A stretch of 64,000 bases of DNA from an uncultured Bacilli bacterium (GCA_934162445.1 CAKPIT010000001.1:1-64000), one strand, 5' to 3'. Positions 1-8,634 are shown, counted from the stretch's first letter. Notes: generated by a model not told the origin, from the letters alone. Numbers and translations: made by a program.

Positions 1-94
1 GTTTTAAATTAGTATGATTAATAATTATACTACCAATCCATCCTAAAAAGAATGTTAACAAAAATCTTACTACATTACTATTGTCTTTTTCCAT
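1..94 (-). CDS. Small membrane protein, C-terminus beyond window edge (partial)
   Basis: Only the first 31 codons lie in the window. They begin MEKDNSNVV and continue into a hydrophobic stretch FLLTFFLGWIGSIIINH. This N-terminus resembles a family of short two-helix membrane proteins (FLGWIGSxINH...LKP type) that I recall from Firmicutes but cannot name. The start is set by GGAG a few bases upstream. Function unknown; family assignment is from memory of the motif. Confidence 0.6.
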   Translation of the reverse strand, partial: MEKDNSNVVRFLLTFFLGWIGSIIINHTNLK

Positions 95-176
95 ATTACA
101 CTTACTCCTTTCAATTATAATTATACAATAAATTTTTATCAAAGTCTTTAATTAATGACAATTTTATGATAATATT

Positions 177-287
177 TATATAGATTGATTCATATGAATC
201 GTTATTGCCGAAAAAAGTTGTAGACCTCTACGTCGTCGGCACCATCTAATAAATAAACAATCATAGCTGGTTGTTTTTATTTTATTG
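177..287 (+). ncRNA. Candidate structured small RNA 1
   Basis: No open frame is present. In order there are: a perfect 14-base palindrome GATTCATATGAATC (187-200); a long hairpin closed by TGCCGA (206-211) and TCGGCA (236-241) with inner arms GTAGA/TCTAC; and a terminator-like hairpin AACAATCA/TGGTTGTT (256-275) followed by T-rich sequence. A -10-like TATGATAAT lies just upstream. The second candidate RNA at 320-452 has the same order: TATGATAAT box, short palindromic hairpin, second hairpin, terminator. It matches no RNA family I recognise. Transcription is inferred. Confidence 0.4.
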
Positions 288-319
288 TATTTTAACAATA
301 TTATTTTTTTATGATAATA

Positions 320-452
320 TGTATTTAGCAAGACTTCTTGCATAAACTAAAAAAGGAAATACTTAACTTTTACGTGTTGAGTACTTGCCTAAATAGTTAT
401 ATTTAATCTAAACAAAGTACTTAATCTACTACAGATTGAGTACTATTTTTTT
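320..452 (+). ncRNA. Candidate structured small RNA 2 with strong terminator
   Basis: TTTTATGATAATAT (309-320) resembles the box before candidate RNA 1 and could be a -10. It is followed by hairpin GCAAG-ACTT-CTTGC (328-341), hairpin TACTTAAC/GTTGAGTA (about 362-385), and a strong intrinsic terminator, AGTACTTAATCT paired with AGATTGAGTACT (418-444) and then seven T. The terminator overlaps the stop codon of the 29-codon peptide gene on the opposite strand (443-532). That convergent overlap is the layout of type I antitoxin RNAs. Function is inferred. Confidence 0.45.
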
Positions 453-532
453 ATACATAGAATCATTAAAGAGACTATTAATAAAATGATAATCAGTATT
501 AGAAATGAGATTAACAAATCTTTTTTCTTCAT
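443..532 (-). CDS. 29-residue hydrophobic peptide, possible type I toxin
   Basis: The peptide starts MKKKDLLISF, runs through a single hydrophobic helix rich in Leu and Ile, and ends MILCIKK. Lysines at both ends of one helix are typical of Fst/TxpA/Ldr-like toxins and also of harmless small membrane peptides. The upstream GAGAGTAGG is only a weak ribosome site. Its 3' end overlaps the terminator of a convergent candidate RNA (320-452). The reading frame is visible; expression and toxicity are not shown. Confidence 0.35.
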   Translation of the reverse strand: MKKKDLLISFLILIIILLIVSLMILCIKK

Positions 533-624
533 CATTATCAAGCCTACTCTCTATAAAGATTAGAGGTGGACACTCAAATAACTGAAGTTCCTACCAAAAA
601 TATACTATAAAATTTTTTTAAAGC

Positions 625-652
625 AAGAAAAAACTTCCCAAATTGAGAAGTA
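625..652 (-). terminator. Terminator of the diaminopentanoate-dehydrogenase-like gene
   Basis: On the minus strand, ACTTCTC-AATTT-GGGAAGT is followed by TTTTTT immediately after the stop codon at 655. Confidence 0.8.
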
Positions 653-654
653 AT

Positions 655-1722
655 TTATTCATTTATTAAAAGTTCATCTTTAAATGTTAATTCCCCTAAT
701 CTAGAAGTTGGTACAAAGCCACTTGGAGCTTCAATAACATCACTTAATCTATTAACAATACTAGCACATGTTAACTCTACCGTTCTAGGTCTTTCAACCG
801 TAATCGTAGTATCTGGTTCCCCAATAACACTCCAACAGTTTTTATCAAAATCATCTGGTCCATAAACTTTACCTACACATTCGCTTTGAATAGTAATACC
901 TTCTTTAGTCTTTGTTGTTACAATTGCCCTCATTCCTGTAGCTTCACCCTTTTTAATTGTCATATCTAAAGTTTTACTAACAATATCTTCATCATAAGTA
1001 GTAGGTACACACTCTTGTGTTTGGGAAATAACCGTTAATCCTAATTTATCGGCTAACCACCCATTTGTATTCCACATATAACTAGGTAAATATTTACCAC
1101 TATTAATAATCTTATTACGCTCTTCATCACTCATTCTATCAACACTAGCAATCTCATCATCAAATCTATCCAAACTAAGTGATGCTCCATGTGCCTTTGC
1201 AAGGGCTATTCCATAATCTTCCACGTTATATGAAGAACTCCCCTTAATCATCTTAATAGATTGTGTAGATCCAGCGATTGACGAAATTAATTGGCCCCAA
1301 TAAATATCTTGATAACCACTTCCTGTAATCGTACAATTATTCTCCTTAGCCACTTCATCAATTCTTTTTGTTAAAGTTGGATTAGAATTATAAGAGAAGA
1401 AAGCCTCTTCGCATGTTGTAATAGCATTAATCCCACAAAAAGCACAAGTTAATAATACTTGATCCAAATCAGCTAATAAGCTCATCGTCTCCACAATACA
1501 AATATCTGGTTTTAATTCTTTTAAGCGTAATTCAAGATTCTTAACATCTTCAACAATAATTCCTTTATCATCACTTTCTATAATACTTCCAATATCTTTT
1601 CCAATAACGTTTTTATTAATATCAAACGCCCCACAGATAGTTCCTTTTTTCTCATAAACATAACGCATTGTATACTTAGCCATTTTTCCAGTACCAACAA
1701 ATACTGTTTTAATATTTCTCAT
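655..1722 (-). CDS. NAD(P)-binding oxidoreductase, 2,4-diaminopentanoate dehydrogenase-like
   Basis: 355 residues. The N-terminal Rossmann motif VFVGTGKMA (residues 7-15) and the DapB-like layout match the 2,4-diaminopentanoate dehydrogenase (Ord) family, which works in oxidative ornithine degradation. The other genes of that pathway (ornithine aminomutase, OrtA/OrtB) are not nearby, so the substrate cannot be assigned; another amine or amino acid is possible. It lies 9 bp downstream of the Hpt-receiver gene, so the two are probably one transcript. This may link it to the phosphorelay, but that is inference. It ends in a clear terminator at 625-652. Confidence 0.65.
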   Translation of the reverse strand: MRNIKTVFVGTGKMAKYTMRYVYEKKGTICGAFDINKNVIGKDIGSIIESDDKGIIVEDVKNLELRLKELKPDICIVETMSLLADLDQVLLTCAFCGINAITTCEEAFFSYNSNPTLTKRIDEVAKENNCTITGSGYQDIYWGQLISSIAGSTQSIKMIKGSSSYNVEDYGIALAKAHGASLSLDRFDDEIASVDRMSDEERNKIINSGKYLPSYMWNTNGWLADKLGLTVISQTQECVPTTYDEDIVSKTLDMTIKKGEATGMRAIVTTKTKEGITIQSECVGKVYGPDDFDKNCWSVIGEPDTTITVERPRTVELTCASIVNRLSDVIEAPSGFVPTSRLGELTFKDELLINE

Positions 1723-1731
1723 ATCTTCCTC

Positions 1732-2508
1732 CTAATGTGCATATTGAATTGTTTTTTCTACAACTTCTCTAATATCTCGTTCATTAAATGGTTTTCTTAT
1801 GACATCAACAATTGGATAATTAAACGCCTTCGCTACAAGTTCATTATCTCCTACCCCCGTAATAATTGAAACCGGAATTCGATCAAACAAATTATTATTA
1901 CGGAAATACTCTAATACTTGAAACCCATTAAAATTAGGCATATTAAGATCAAGTAACATTCCCACAATTTTAGTATCATGAGTATTAGCAATAATATTAA
2001 GAGCTTCATTACCATCACTGGCAAGCAATACATCAAACTGATTATAAAAAATCTTTTGAACAAAATTTTTAATAACGGCTGAATCATCAACAATAATTAA
2101 AGCTCGATCTTTTTTAGGCGCCACAAAAGACGTAGTAGTACCAACTTCTTCAAGTCCTAAATACTGCTTTACAATGTGAACAACCCGGTCGAGCTCAACA
2201 ATTAATTCATTAAAATGTTCGGTAACATAATAAATATTATTCTCTTTACTAGCCATTTCATGATTATAGGCATAAGTTGCTAATGTATCAAACCCAAAAT
2301 ATTTAGCATCACTCTTAAGTCCATGTACTAAAATTGCATAATTAGCCATATCGCCCATTTCTTTTGTACTTTTAATCTTATTTTCTTTTTGATTAATATC
2401 CTGTAAAAAATCTTTTAATGTATCATCATACGTTTCCATATCTCCAAAAAGCTCTAAACTTTTTTCCACATTTACTCCATTTTTAATTAATAAATTCACA
2501 TCTTTCAT
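1732..2508 (-). CDS. Phosphorelay protein with Hpt and receiver domains
   Basis: 258 residues. The N-terminal helical part carries an Hpt-type motif VHGLKSDAKYFGF with His62 as the likely phospho-acceptor. A receiver domain follows (about 135-258) with acidic pair D141/D142, phospho-acceptor D187 in LLDLNMP, and conserved Lys239 in RKPF. No DNA-binding or enzymatic output domain follows. The next gene upstream is a hybrid kinase (2615-4462) that has its own receiver but no Hpt. The simplest reading is kinase His to its own Asp to this Hpt His to this or another receiver. An intrinsic terminator separates the two genes, and an extended -10 (TGGTATACT) precedes this one. Confidence 0.85.
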   Translation of the reverse strand: MKDVNLLIKNGVNVEKSLELFGDMETYDDTLKDFLQDINQKENKIKSTKEMGDMANYAILVHGLKSDAKYFGFDTLATYAYNHEMASKENNIYYVTEHFNELIVELDRVVHIVKQYLGLEEVGTTTSFVAPKKDRALIIVDDSAVIKNFVQKIFYNQFDVLLASDGNEALNIIANTHDTKIVGMLLDLNMPNFNGFQVLEYFRNNNLFDRIPVSIITGVGDNELVAKAFNYPIVDVIRKPFNERDIREVVEKTIQYAH

Positions 2509-2595
2509 AGTATACCCTCCTATAATTTAGAGTATACCATAGTTTATTCCATTAGAAAATAAATTTTAAAAAACTAGACATGATTTTACTTACAA

Positions 2596-2617
2596 CAAAA
2601 AAAGACCGAAGTCTTTA
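2596..2617 (-). terminator. Terminator after the hybrid kinase gene
   Basis: Minus-strand AAAGAC-TTCG-GTCTTT followed by a T run. It is a UUCG tetraloop hairpin directly behind the stop codon. Confidence 0.85.
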
Positions 2618-4462
2618 TTTATTTAAATATTTATTAACAATATTATCTAATGCTTTCCTTTCAATTGGTTTTGGTAAATAACCATCAAATCCTTCTTCTA
2701 AATACTCTTCTTCCATCCCCGCAATCGCATTAGCCGTTAAAGCGACAACCGGCGTTTTAAAGGTCGTATCTTCTTTAATTTTCTTAAGCGTCTCTCTTCC
2801 ACTTAATTTAGGCATCATATCATCCATAAAAATTAAATCATACCTATTAGTTTTCAATTTTTCAAGACATTCAAAGCCACTTAGACAACTATCAACTTCT
2901 AATTTATAATCTTTTAAAAGTCTCGTTGCTACTTTAATATTAAGCTTATTATCATCAACAACCAGTACCTTTTTACCTTGAATCTTTTCCTCATTCTCAA
3001 GATCAAGTTTAGAAAATTCCATCGTCTCATCGAGTTTAGCATCAACATCCCCAATTCTCTGATCAAGACTAACCGTAAACTTACTACCTTTACCATAAAC
3101 GCTTTGGACAACAAGTTCTCCATGCATAAGTTGTACTAATCTCTTGGTAATAGCAAGTCCTAATCCTGTCCCTTCAATAGTTATATTTTGATCTTCATCA
3201 AGACGTTCAAACTTATCAAATAATTTATCAATCTTATCACGTTTAATACCAATGCCTGTATCTTCAACTGAAATAATCAATCTACAAATATCATCTTTTA
3301 AAATACAGTCAACCTTAAACACAATATATCCCGCTTTGGTATATTTAGCAGCATTAGTCAAAATATTTAACACTACCTGTTTAATTCTCGTATGATCACC
3401 ATATAATACCTTAGGAATAGTTGGATCAAACTTCGTAATTAACTCAATTGGTTTTTCATTAATTCTTGATTTTGTTAAAATTGTTAAACTATCAAACACT
3501 TTCGCTGGATTATAATTTTTATTAATTATTTCTAATTTATTAGCCTCAATCTTAGAAATATCCAAAACCCCATTAACAATTTCAAGAAGACTATCACTAG
3601 CCATTAAAATATCTTTAACATCATTCTTAACCGCTAAAGGAATATCCTCCTCTTCTGCTAAAGCCTGTGAAAAACCCGTAATCGCATTAAGTGGCGTTCT
3701 AATCTCATGCGACATATTAGACAAGAAATCAGTCTTCGCATGATTGGCCTTCTCAGCTTGATTTTTTGCAATATTAAGTTCCGCAATTAATTTAATATCC
3801 GGATTTTCAATAGTAAAATACATTAAAAATGTAATAAAAGTTTCCATTGAGGTCATTAATAAAACCCCGGGATTAAGCTTTTGAATAAGCATTACAACTG
3901 AACCAATAATAATGAAAAAGAAAATTGGTAAATATTTTTTATTTTTAATTTCTTTATAATTTTTAATCATCATAATAAGCCATAAAGAAATAATAAGTGG
4001 TGATGAAATATACATAACATTAGCACTCGGTCCATATGAATAAACAATATTTTTAGTATTATGATAATAAAGAGGTAAAGCAATGATTAAAGCCAATAAA
4101 AGTGAAAAAATAAAACCAAAAAATTTTGCCACTGTAAATTTCTTTTCAAACAAATCAGCATAACTAATCTTGCATGATATAACATAAATATAAGCCGTAA
4201 AACTTACCATATAAACTAAATAATAAACTATTAACCCTTTTGAAATAATAGCATTAGTAACTGGTAAAATATTATTTTCCCTAATTAGAAAATAAGAAGC
4301 AATTGCCAAAAAAACTCCAATCAAATTTTCAATAATCATTAACTCATAAATTTTATTTTCAAGAGTTGCTAATCTTTTTTTAGAGAAAAAAACGATTGTT
4401 AAAAGCAGACTATAAAATAAACTACAAGCTGAAAATGTAAATCCTACACTCACCACTACCAC
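2615..4462 (-). CDS. Membrane-bound hybrid sensor histidine kinase
   Basis: 615 residues. Residues 1 to about 215 form about seven hydrophobic segments, an integral-membrane sensor with no large extracellular loop. A short linker leads to a HisKA domain with the H-box SHEIRTPLNAI (about 249). An HATPase domain follows with an N-box (NILTNAAKYT), VEDTGIGI and GTGLGLAI. The C-terminal receiver (about 495-615) has VDD, phospho-acceptor Asp in FMDDMMP, and TAN. It has no Hpt; that function is probably supplied by the downstream Hpt-receiver protein. The start is one of several clustered GTG codons (4462-4453) after AGAGGTGG. Signal sensed is unknown. Confidence 0.9.
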   Translation of the reverse strand: MVVVSVGFTFSACSLFYSLLLTIVFFSKKRLATLENKIYELMIIENLIGVFLAIASYFLIRENNILPVTNAIISKGLIVYYLVYMVSFTAYIYVISCKISYADLFEKKFTVAKFFGFIFSLLLALIIALPLYYHNTKNIVYSYGPSANVMYISSPLIISLWLIMMIKNYKEIKNKKYLPIFFFIIIGSVVMLIQKLNPGVLLMTSMETFITFLMYFTIENPDIKLIAELNIAKNQAEKANHAKTDFLSNMSHEIRTPLNAITGFSQALAEEEDIPLAVKNDVKDILMASDSLLEIVNGVLDISKIEANKLEIINKNYNPAKVFDSLTILTKSRINEKPIELITKFDPTIPKVLYGDHTRIKQVVLNILTNAAKYTKAGYIVFKVDCILKDDICRLIISVEDTGIGIKRDKIDKLFDKFERLDEDQNITIEGTGLGLAITKRLVQLMHGELVVQSVYGKGSKFTVSLDQRIGDVDAKLDETMEFSKLDLENEEKIQGKKVLVVDDNKLNIKVATRLLKDYKLEVDSCLSGFECLEKLKTNRYDLIFMDDMMPKLSGRETLKKIKEDTTFKTPVVALTANAIAGMEEEYLEEGFDGYLPKPIERKALDNIVNKYLNK

Positions 4463-4476
4463 CTCTATTATAACTA

Positions 4477-4506
4477 ATTATAGCACGGGCTAAATATTTG
4501 TGTAAA
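4477..4506 (-). promoter_or_regulatory. Sigma-A type promoter of the hybrid kinase gene
   Basis: Minus strand: -35 TTTACA (4506-4501), 18-bp spacer ending in TGC, -10 TATAAT (4482-4477). The TG makes it an extended -10. Confidence 0.7.
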
Positions 4507-4536
4507 GAAAAAGAAAAACCATTTTTAGTTTTTCTT
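4506..4536 (-). terminator. Terminator overlapping the end of the acyl-CoA synthetase gene
   Basis: Minus strand AGAAAAAC-loop-GTTTTTCT followed by TTTTCTTT. The left arm lies inside the last codons of the gene. Confidence 0.6.
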
Positions 4537-6435
4537 AACCTTCTTTAATGTTTTAGCCTCACTAAGACTTTTATCATGTTTTTTTAAAGCCTCTTTATCA
4601 TATTTGCCAACGGGAGTAAGTGGTAATTCATCATGAAATTCATAATAATATGCTACATCTCTTTCTGGTAAACTAGCACTACATAAATTCTTTAAACGCT
4701 CTTCAACTAAATATTCATTTCCCTTAAACTTATCTTTTAACACCACATGCGCCTTCGCATACTCACCTTCAGGATTATCATAAGAAGGATAAGGAACCCC
4801 TACTACTGCACAATCTGAAACGGCATCATCTTGACTAATAATCTCTTCAATTTCTGATGGAAAAACATTATGACCATCTGGTCTTATAATCATATCTTTT
4901 TCCCTATCAAGAATAAAACAATAACCATCATCATCAAGATAAGCATTATCACCCGTATTAACATAAACTTGACCATTAATCTCTTTTAACACTTTTTCAC
5001 TTTCAACAGGATTTTTATAATATCCTTTAAACTGTGTCTCACTATGAATAAATAACATTCCCTTTTGATTAGGTCCTAAAATCTCTCCAGTATCCTTAGA
5101 GATAATCAAAGCCTTTGTATCCCCAAGGGCCTGTCCAACACTTTGAACCTTTGTATAATTTGGCATATTTGTAAAAGATGATGGTGTAAGTTCTGTCATT
5201 GAATAACCCTGCGTAACCATAATATTCTTCTTCTCAAATGTTTTATTAATTTTCAACTCATGAGCAAGAAGCATCTTAGTACCTCCAACCGAAATACTTT
5301 TAATGAACGATGGAATCTTTTTTTGAAATCTTTCATCTTCCGTTAAACTTAACATATGTGATGGAACTCCTACTGCATGATTAATTTTTTTATTAATAAT
5401 AATATCACCATATTTATAAGCTGTAATATCAGGAATAATAACACTTTGTACCCCTCGACAATAAGCCATGTGCAAGAAAGTTTCTCCATATAAAATAAAT
5501 GGTGGCATACTAAGAATTCTATCTCCTCGTTCAATTGGTAAGGTAGTCGTTGTATAATCCCGTACTTTAACGTTATAACTTCTATTCATAGTAGGTACAA
5601 CCTTAGGTTTACCCGTTGTTCCACTAGTAAGCGTTAAAGAAGCTGGAACATTATCATCATAAATAGAAGCGAAAGAAGAGTCATTCATAACTTGTTCTTT
5701 AGCCTCAGCTAAAGAAATATATCCCCTACTAGGTTTATTTGTATAATATAAATTTTTCATAGCCACAGTCTTTAAATCTTCATATAACTTTAAATTCTTT
5801 ACAATATGTCTTTCTTCAAATGATAAAGGACTATACTTATTCTTTTGCAAATATTTAACTAATAAGGCTTTTGCTACATCTTTTTCATCTTCATCGTGGT
5901 TTAAAGATGAAATCATTTTTTGTAACTCATAATAATCCTTCGTCTTTTTAGCCTGATTATATTGAAAAGCTTTACCCAAAATAAATGGCATACTATCTTT
6001 AGCACTAACCACTAAGACATTTTCTACTTTTGTCTCATCAATAATCTGGTCTACCTTCCCAAAAGCTTGATCAAACATTACTATTTGTTTAACTCCTGCC
6101 AAATTTAAAAACTCTTTAATTCTTGAAGCATTAGTCCTCGGATCAATTGGAAAAAAAGTACATCCATTTTTATTAATTGCATAAAAAGATTCATTAACTT
6201 CCGGTAAAGAAGGAGAAATAACCGCAATCACATCCCCCGTTTTCGCATTGTTCTTTTTAAATATTTTTGCTAACAGCTCTATTTCTTTCTTACTTTTAGG
6301 ATATGAAATATTATTTCCATAATACTCAAATGCCTTATTTTTATTCCTTGTCAAATCATTAGTCATAAGCATTGCATAATCATATACTGAATGCTCAACA
6401 TCTTTATATTTTTCTAAATTCTCACTACTCATCAT
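4525..6435 (-). CDS. AMP-forming acyl-CoA synthetase / adenylate-forming ligase
   Basis: 636 residues. It activates a carboxylic acid as acyl-AMP. The signature loop LTSGTTGKPKVVP lies near residue 265, followed by QGYSMTELTPS, the hinge region YVNTGDNAYLDDDGY with REKDMIIRPDGHNV, and the C-terminal lysine motif LTPVGKYDKEALKK. An extra stretch of roughly 80 residues (about 160-245), rich in Lys, Asp and Tyr, sits before the signature loop. The acyl substrate cannot be read from the sequence; medium- or long-chain fatty acids are likely. Its start overlaps the last 11 bases of a 40-codon gene, whose final codons supply GAGGAGAG as its ribosome site, suggesting translational coupling. Confidence 0.85.
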   Translation of the reverse strand: MMSSENLEKYKDVEHSVYDYAMLMTNDLTRNKNKAFEYYGNNISYPKSKKEIELLAKIFKKNNAKTGDVIAVISPSLPEVNESFYAINKNGCTFFPIDPRTNASRIKEFLNLAGVKQIVMFDQAFGKVDQIIDETKVENVLVVSAKDSMPFILGKAFQYNQAKKTKDYYELQKMISSLNHDEDEKDVAKALLVKYLQKNKYSPLSFEERHIVKNLKLYEDLKTVAMKNLYYTNKPSRGYISLAEAKEQVMNDSSFASIYDDNVPASLTLTSGTTGKPKVVPTMNRSYNVKVRDYTTTTLPIERGDRILSMPPFILYGETFLHMAYCRGVQSVIIPDITAYKYGDIIINKKINHAVGVPSHMLSLTEDERFQKKIPSFIKSISVGGTKMLLAHELKINKTFEKKNIMVTQGYSMTELTPSSFTNMPNYTKVQSVGQALGDTKALIISKDTGEILGPNQKGMLFIHSETQFKGYYKNPVESEKVLKEINGQVYVNTGDNAYLDDDGYCFILDREKDMIIRPDGHNVFPSEIEEIISQDDAVSDCAVVGVPYPSYDNPEGEYAKAHVVLKDKFKGNEYLVEERLKNLCSASLPERDVAYYYEFHDELPLTPVGKYDKEALKKHDKSLSEAKTLKKVKKN

Positions 6436-6547
6436 TACTCTCCTCGTCTTTTCTTAATTCACTAAAAGTATAAGATTTAATCTTTCCATTCACACTAACC
6501 TGATATAACGCCCCAATCTTATCTTTCTTTAAAACTAATCCCATCAT
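6425..6547 (-). CDS. 40-residue small protein coupled to the acyl-CoA synthetase
   Basis: The peptide begins MMGLVLKKDKIG, contains VNGKIKSYTFSEL and ends EESNDE. It has a clear ribosome site (AGAAAGGATAG before ATG) and a good promoter upstream (6565-6594). Its stop codon lies inside the synthetase gene, which starts within it. I do not recognise a family. It could be a small regulatory or accessory protein, or a leader that couples translation. The sequence supports translation better than function. Confidence 0.55.
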   Translation of the reverse strand: MMGLVLKKDKIGALYQVSVNGKIKSYTFSELRKDEESNDE

Positions 6548-6564
6548 CTATCCTTTCTATCGTT

Positions 6565-6594
6565 ATAATATCTATAAATAAGGACATTTGTCAA
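6565..6594 (-). promoter_or_regulatory. Promoter for the 40-codon gene and acyl-CoA synthetase
   Basis: Minus strand: -35 TTGACA (6594-6589), 18-bp spacer, -10 TATTAT (6570-6565). It is back to back with the ybaK-proS promoter. Confidence 0.75.
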
Positions 6595-6601
6595 ATATTT
6601 T

Positions 6602-6630
6602 TTGCAATTTTACACAATATATGGTAAAAT
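6602..6630 (+). promoter_or_regulatory. Promoter for the YbaK-ProRS operon
   Basis: -35 TTGCAA (6602-6607), 17-bp spacer, -10 TAAAAT (6625-6630). The same pair of hexamers at the same spacing recurs at 17485-17513 and 27277-27305. Confidence 0.75.
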
Positions 6631-6670
6631 TTAGGCATTGTGATGAGGTTTTAAATAAGGAAGTGAAAAA

Positions 6671-7150
6671 ATGAATGCGGTTATCAATCTTTTAAATGAA
6701 AAACATATTAACTACACTTTAATCAAACATCCAGCTTGCTACACTATAAGTGATATGGAAAAAGTTAATATTAATGACAACGGTCTTATTTTAAAAAATT
6801 TATTTTTACGAAACAAAAAGAAAACCAAATATTATTTATTATCATGTCCTTACAATAAAACCCTTGATTTAAAAGCGATAGCCAAAAAATTAAAGGAAAC
6901 CAACTTAAGTTTTGCCAGCATTGAAGACTTAACAAAATATCTTTCTTTGAAAAAAGGTAGTCTAACGCCCTTCGGGGTAATCAACGATAAATATCATGAA
7001 ACAATTCTTGTCTTTGACAAAAGTTTAACTGATCAACACAAAATAGGAGTTCATCCTAATACTAATGAAATGACTGTTTTCTTAAAGTTTAATGATTTAA
7101 TAACAGTCTTAACAGCTTACCAAAATAAAATAATATATATAGATTTATAA
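6671..7150 (+). CDS. YbaK/ProX-type aminoacyl-tRNA editing protein
   Basis: 159 residues, the size of the free-standing prolyl-tRNA editing domain family (ProXp-ala/YbaK). These deacylate tRNA-Pro mischarged with Ala or Cys. It shows the N-terminal ...NYTLIKHPACYTISD segment, the LKNLFLRNKK core and a C-terminal IGVHPNTNEMTVFL segment that matches the GxHPxxN active-site loop. It is 13 bp upstream of the prolyl-tRNA synthetase gene and shares its promoter. This makes sense because that synthetase is of the type lacking an inserted editing domain. Confidence 0.85.
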   Translation: MNAVINLLNEKHINYTLIKHPACYTISDMEKVNINDNGLILKNLFLRNKKKTKYYLLSCPYNKTLDLKAIAKKLKETNLSFASIEDLTKYLSLKKGSLTPFGVINDKYHETILVFDKSLTDQHKIGVHPNTNEMTVFLKFNDLITVLTAYQNKIIYIDL

Positions 7151-7163
7151 GGAGATTATTAAT

Positions 7164-8597
7164 ATGGATAAAAAACAAGTAGAAAAAATTACGGCAAGAG
7201 AAACTGATTTTGCCAAATGGTATACCGATGTTGTCATGGCAGCTCACCTTGCTAGTTACACATCTGTTAAAGGTTGTATGGCTCTTGAGCCAAACGGTTA
7301 TGCACTATGGGAAAAAATGGTTCAAACCCTAGATAAAAAATTTAAAGAATTAGGACACGTTAATGTTCAAATGCCTTTATTAATTCCTGAATCTCTTCTA
7401 AAAAAAGAATCAGAATTAGTCGAAGGCTTCGCCCCTGAAGTAGCATGGGTAACAGCAGGCGGCAACAAAAAACTTGAAGAAAAGTTTGCTATAAGACCTA
7501 CTAGTGAAACCCTATTTTGTGATTATTACAAAAGCCACATCTCATCATACCGTGATCTTCCTAAACTATACAATCAATGGTGCAGTGTTCTAAGATGGGA
7601 AAAAGAAACAAGACCATTTTTAAGAAGTCGTGAATTTCTATGGCAAGAAGGTCATACTATTCATGCTAGCAAAGAAGAAGCAGAAGAAGAAACAAAAAGA
7701 ATGTTAGAAGTATATAAATGGTTTCATCATGATATTTTAGCAATCCCAAGTATCACTGGTCGTAAAACTGAAAAAGAAAAATTTGCCGGTGCTGAATACA
7801 CTTTAACTAATGAAGCCTTAATGTATGATGGTAAAACTCTTCAATCTGGAACCAGTCATTATTTTGGTCAAAAATTTGCAAAAGCTTATGATATTAAATT
7901 TTTAAATAAAGATAATAAATTAACCTATGCTTATCAAACCTCATGGGGAACAACATGGCGAATGATTGGAGGTTTAATCATGGTTCATAGTGATGATTAT
8001 GGTCTAGTCTTACCCCCTAAAATAGCCCCAACCCAAGTTATCATCATTCCAATTGGTACTAACCAATCAATCATCGACATGGCCCAAAAGTACCAAAAAG
8101 AATTAGAAGAACATAACATTTCTGTAAAAATTGATTTACAAGACAAAACTCCGGGCTATAAATTTGCCGAAGCCGAAGTAAACGGTATCCCTATTCGTCT
8201 TGAACTTGGCGAAAGAGATTTAAAAAACAATAAACTTACAATTGTCCGCCGTGACACTAGAGAAAAAATCGAAGAAGATATCAATATAGATCTTGCAAGT
8301 TATATTAAAAAACTATTAGATACCATCCAACATGATATGTATCAAAGAGCTCTTGATAGACAAAATTCTCTAACCTTTGAAGCTAAAAACTTAAAAGAAA
8401 TGGAAGAAATTTTAAATAACCATCCCGGCTTTATTCATGCTGACTGGTGTGGCGATATTAAATGTGAAGAAAAAATCAAAGAAATCAAAGGCTGCAAATC
8501 AAGATGTATTCTCGATAATGAAAAATTAATTACCGGTAAATGTGTATGTTGTCAAAAAGAAGCTAAACATCACGTTATCTGGGGAATCCAATATTAA
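7164..8597 (+). CDS. proS: Prolyl-tRNA synthetase, archaeal/eukaryotic-like type
   Basis: 477 residues. It charges tRNA-Pro. Class II motifs are visible: RPTSETLFCDYYKSHI and VLRWEKETRPFLRSREFLWQEGHT (motif 2) and GGLIMVHSDDYGLVLPP (motif 3). The anticodon-binding domain follows. A C-terminal zinc-type domain has CGDIKCEEK, CKSRC and CVCC cysteines and ends in WGIQY. The short length and C-terminal domain are those of the type found in mycoplasmas, archaea and some Firmicutes. It has no inserted editing domain, consistent with the editing protein encoded just upstream. A bidirectional terminator follows. Confidence 0.97.
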   Translation: MDKKQVEKITARETDFAKWYTDVVMAAHLASYTSVKGCMALEPNGYALWEKMVQTLDKKFKELGHVNVQMPLLIPESLLKKESELVEGFAPEVAWVTAGGNKKLEEKFAIRPTSETLFCDYYKSHISSYRDLPKLYNQWCSVLRWEKETRPFLRSREFLWQEGHTIHASKEEAEEETKRMLEVYKWFHHDILAIPSITGRKTEKEKFAGAEYTLTNEALMYDGKTLQSGTSHYFGQKFAKAYDIKFLNKDNKLTYAYQTSWGTTWRMIGGLIMVHSDDYGLVLPPKIAPTQVIIIPIGTNQSIIDMAQKYQKELEEHNISVKIDLQDKTPGYKFAEAEVNGIPIRLELGERDLKNNKLTIVRRDTREKIEEDINIDLASYIKKLLDTIQHDMYQRALDRQNSLTFEAKNLKEMEEILNNHPGFIHADWCGDIKCEEKIKEIKGCKSRCILDNEKLITGKCVCCQKEAKHHVIWGIQY

Positions 8598-8599
8598 AA

Positions 8600-8634
8600 A
8601 AATCTTTCCTAATAAAAGGAAAGACTTTTTTATT
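8600..8634. terminator. Bidirectional terminator between proS and the PHP gene
   Basis: TCTTTCCT (8603-8610) and AGGAAAGA (8617-8624) form the stem. T runs flank it on both strands, so it can end both convergent transcripts. Confidence 0.85.

Noticed and set aside
186..201. Palindrome GATTCATATGAATC as a repressor operator
   Set aside because: It could be one, but it lies after the -10 and in the same position as the first hairpin of the neighbouring candidate RNA, so an RNA hairpin is the simpler reading.
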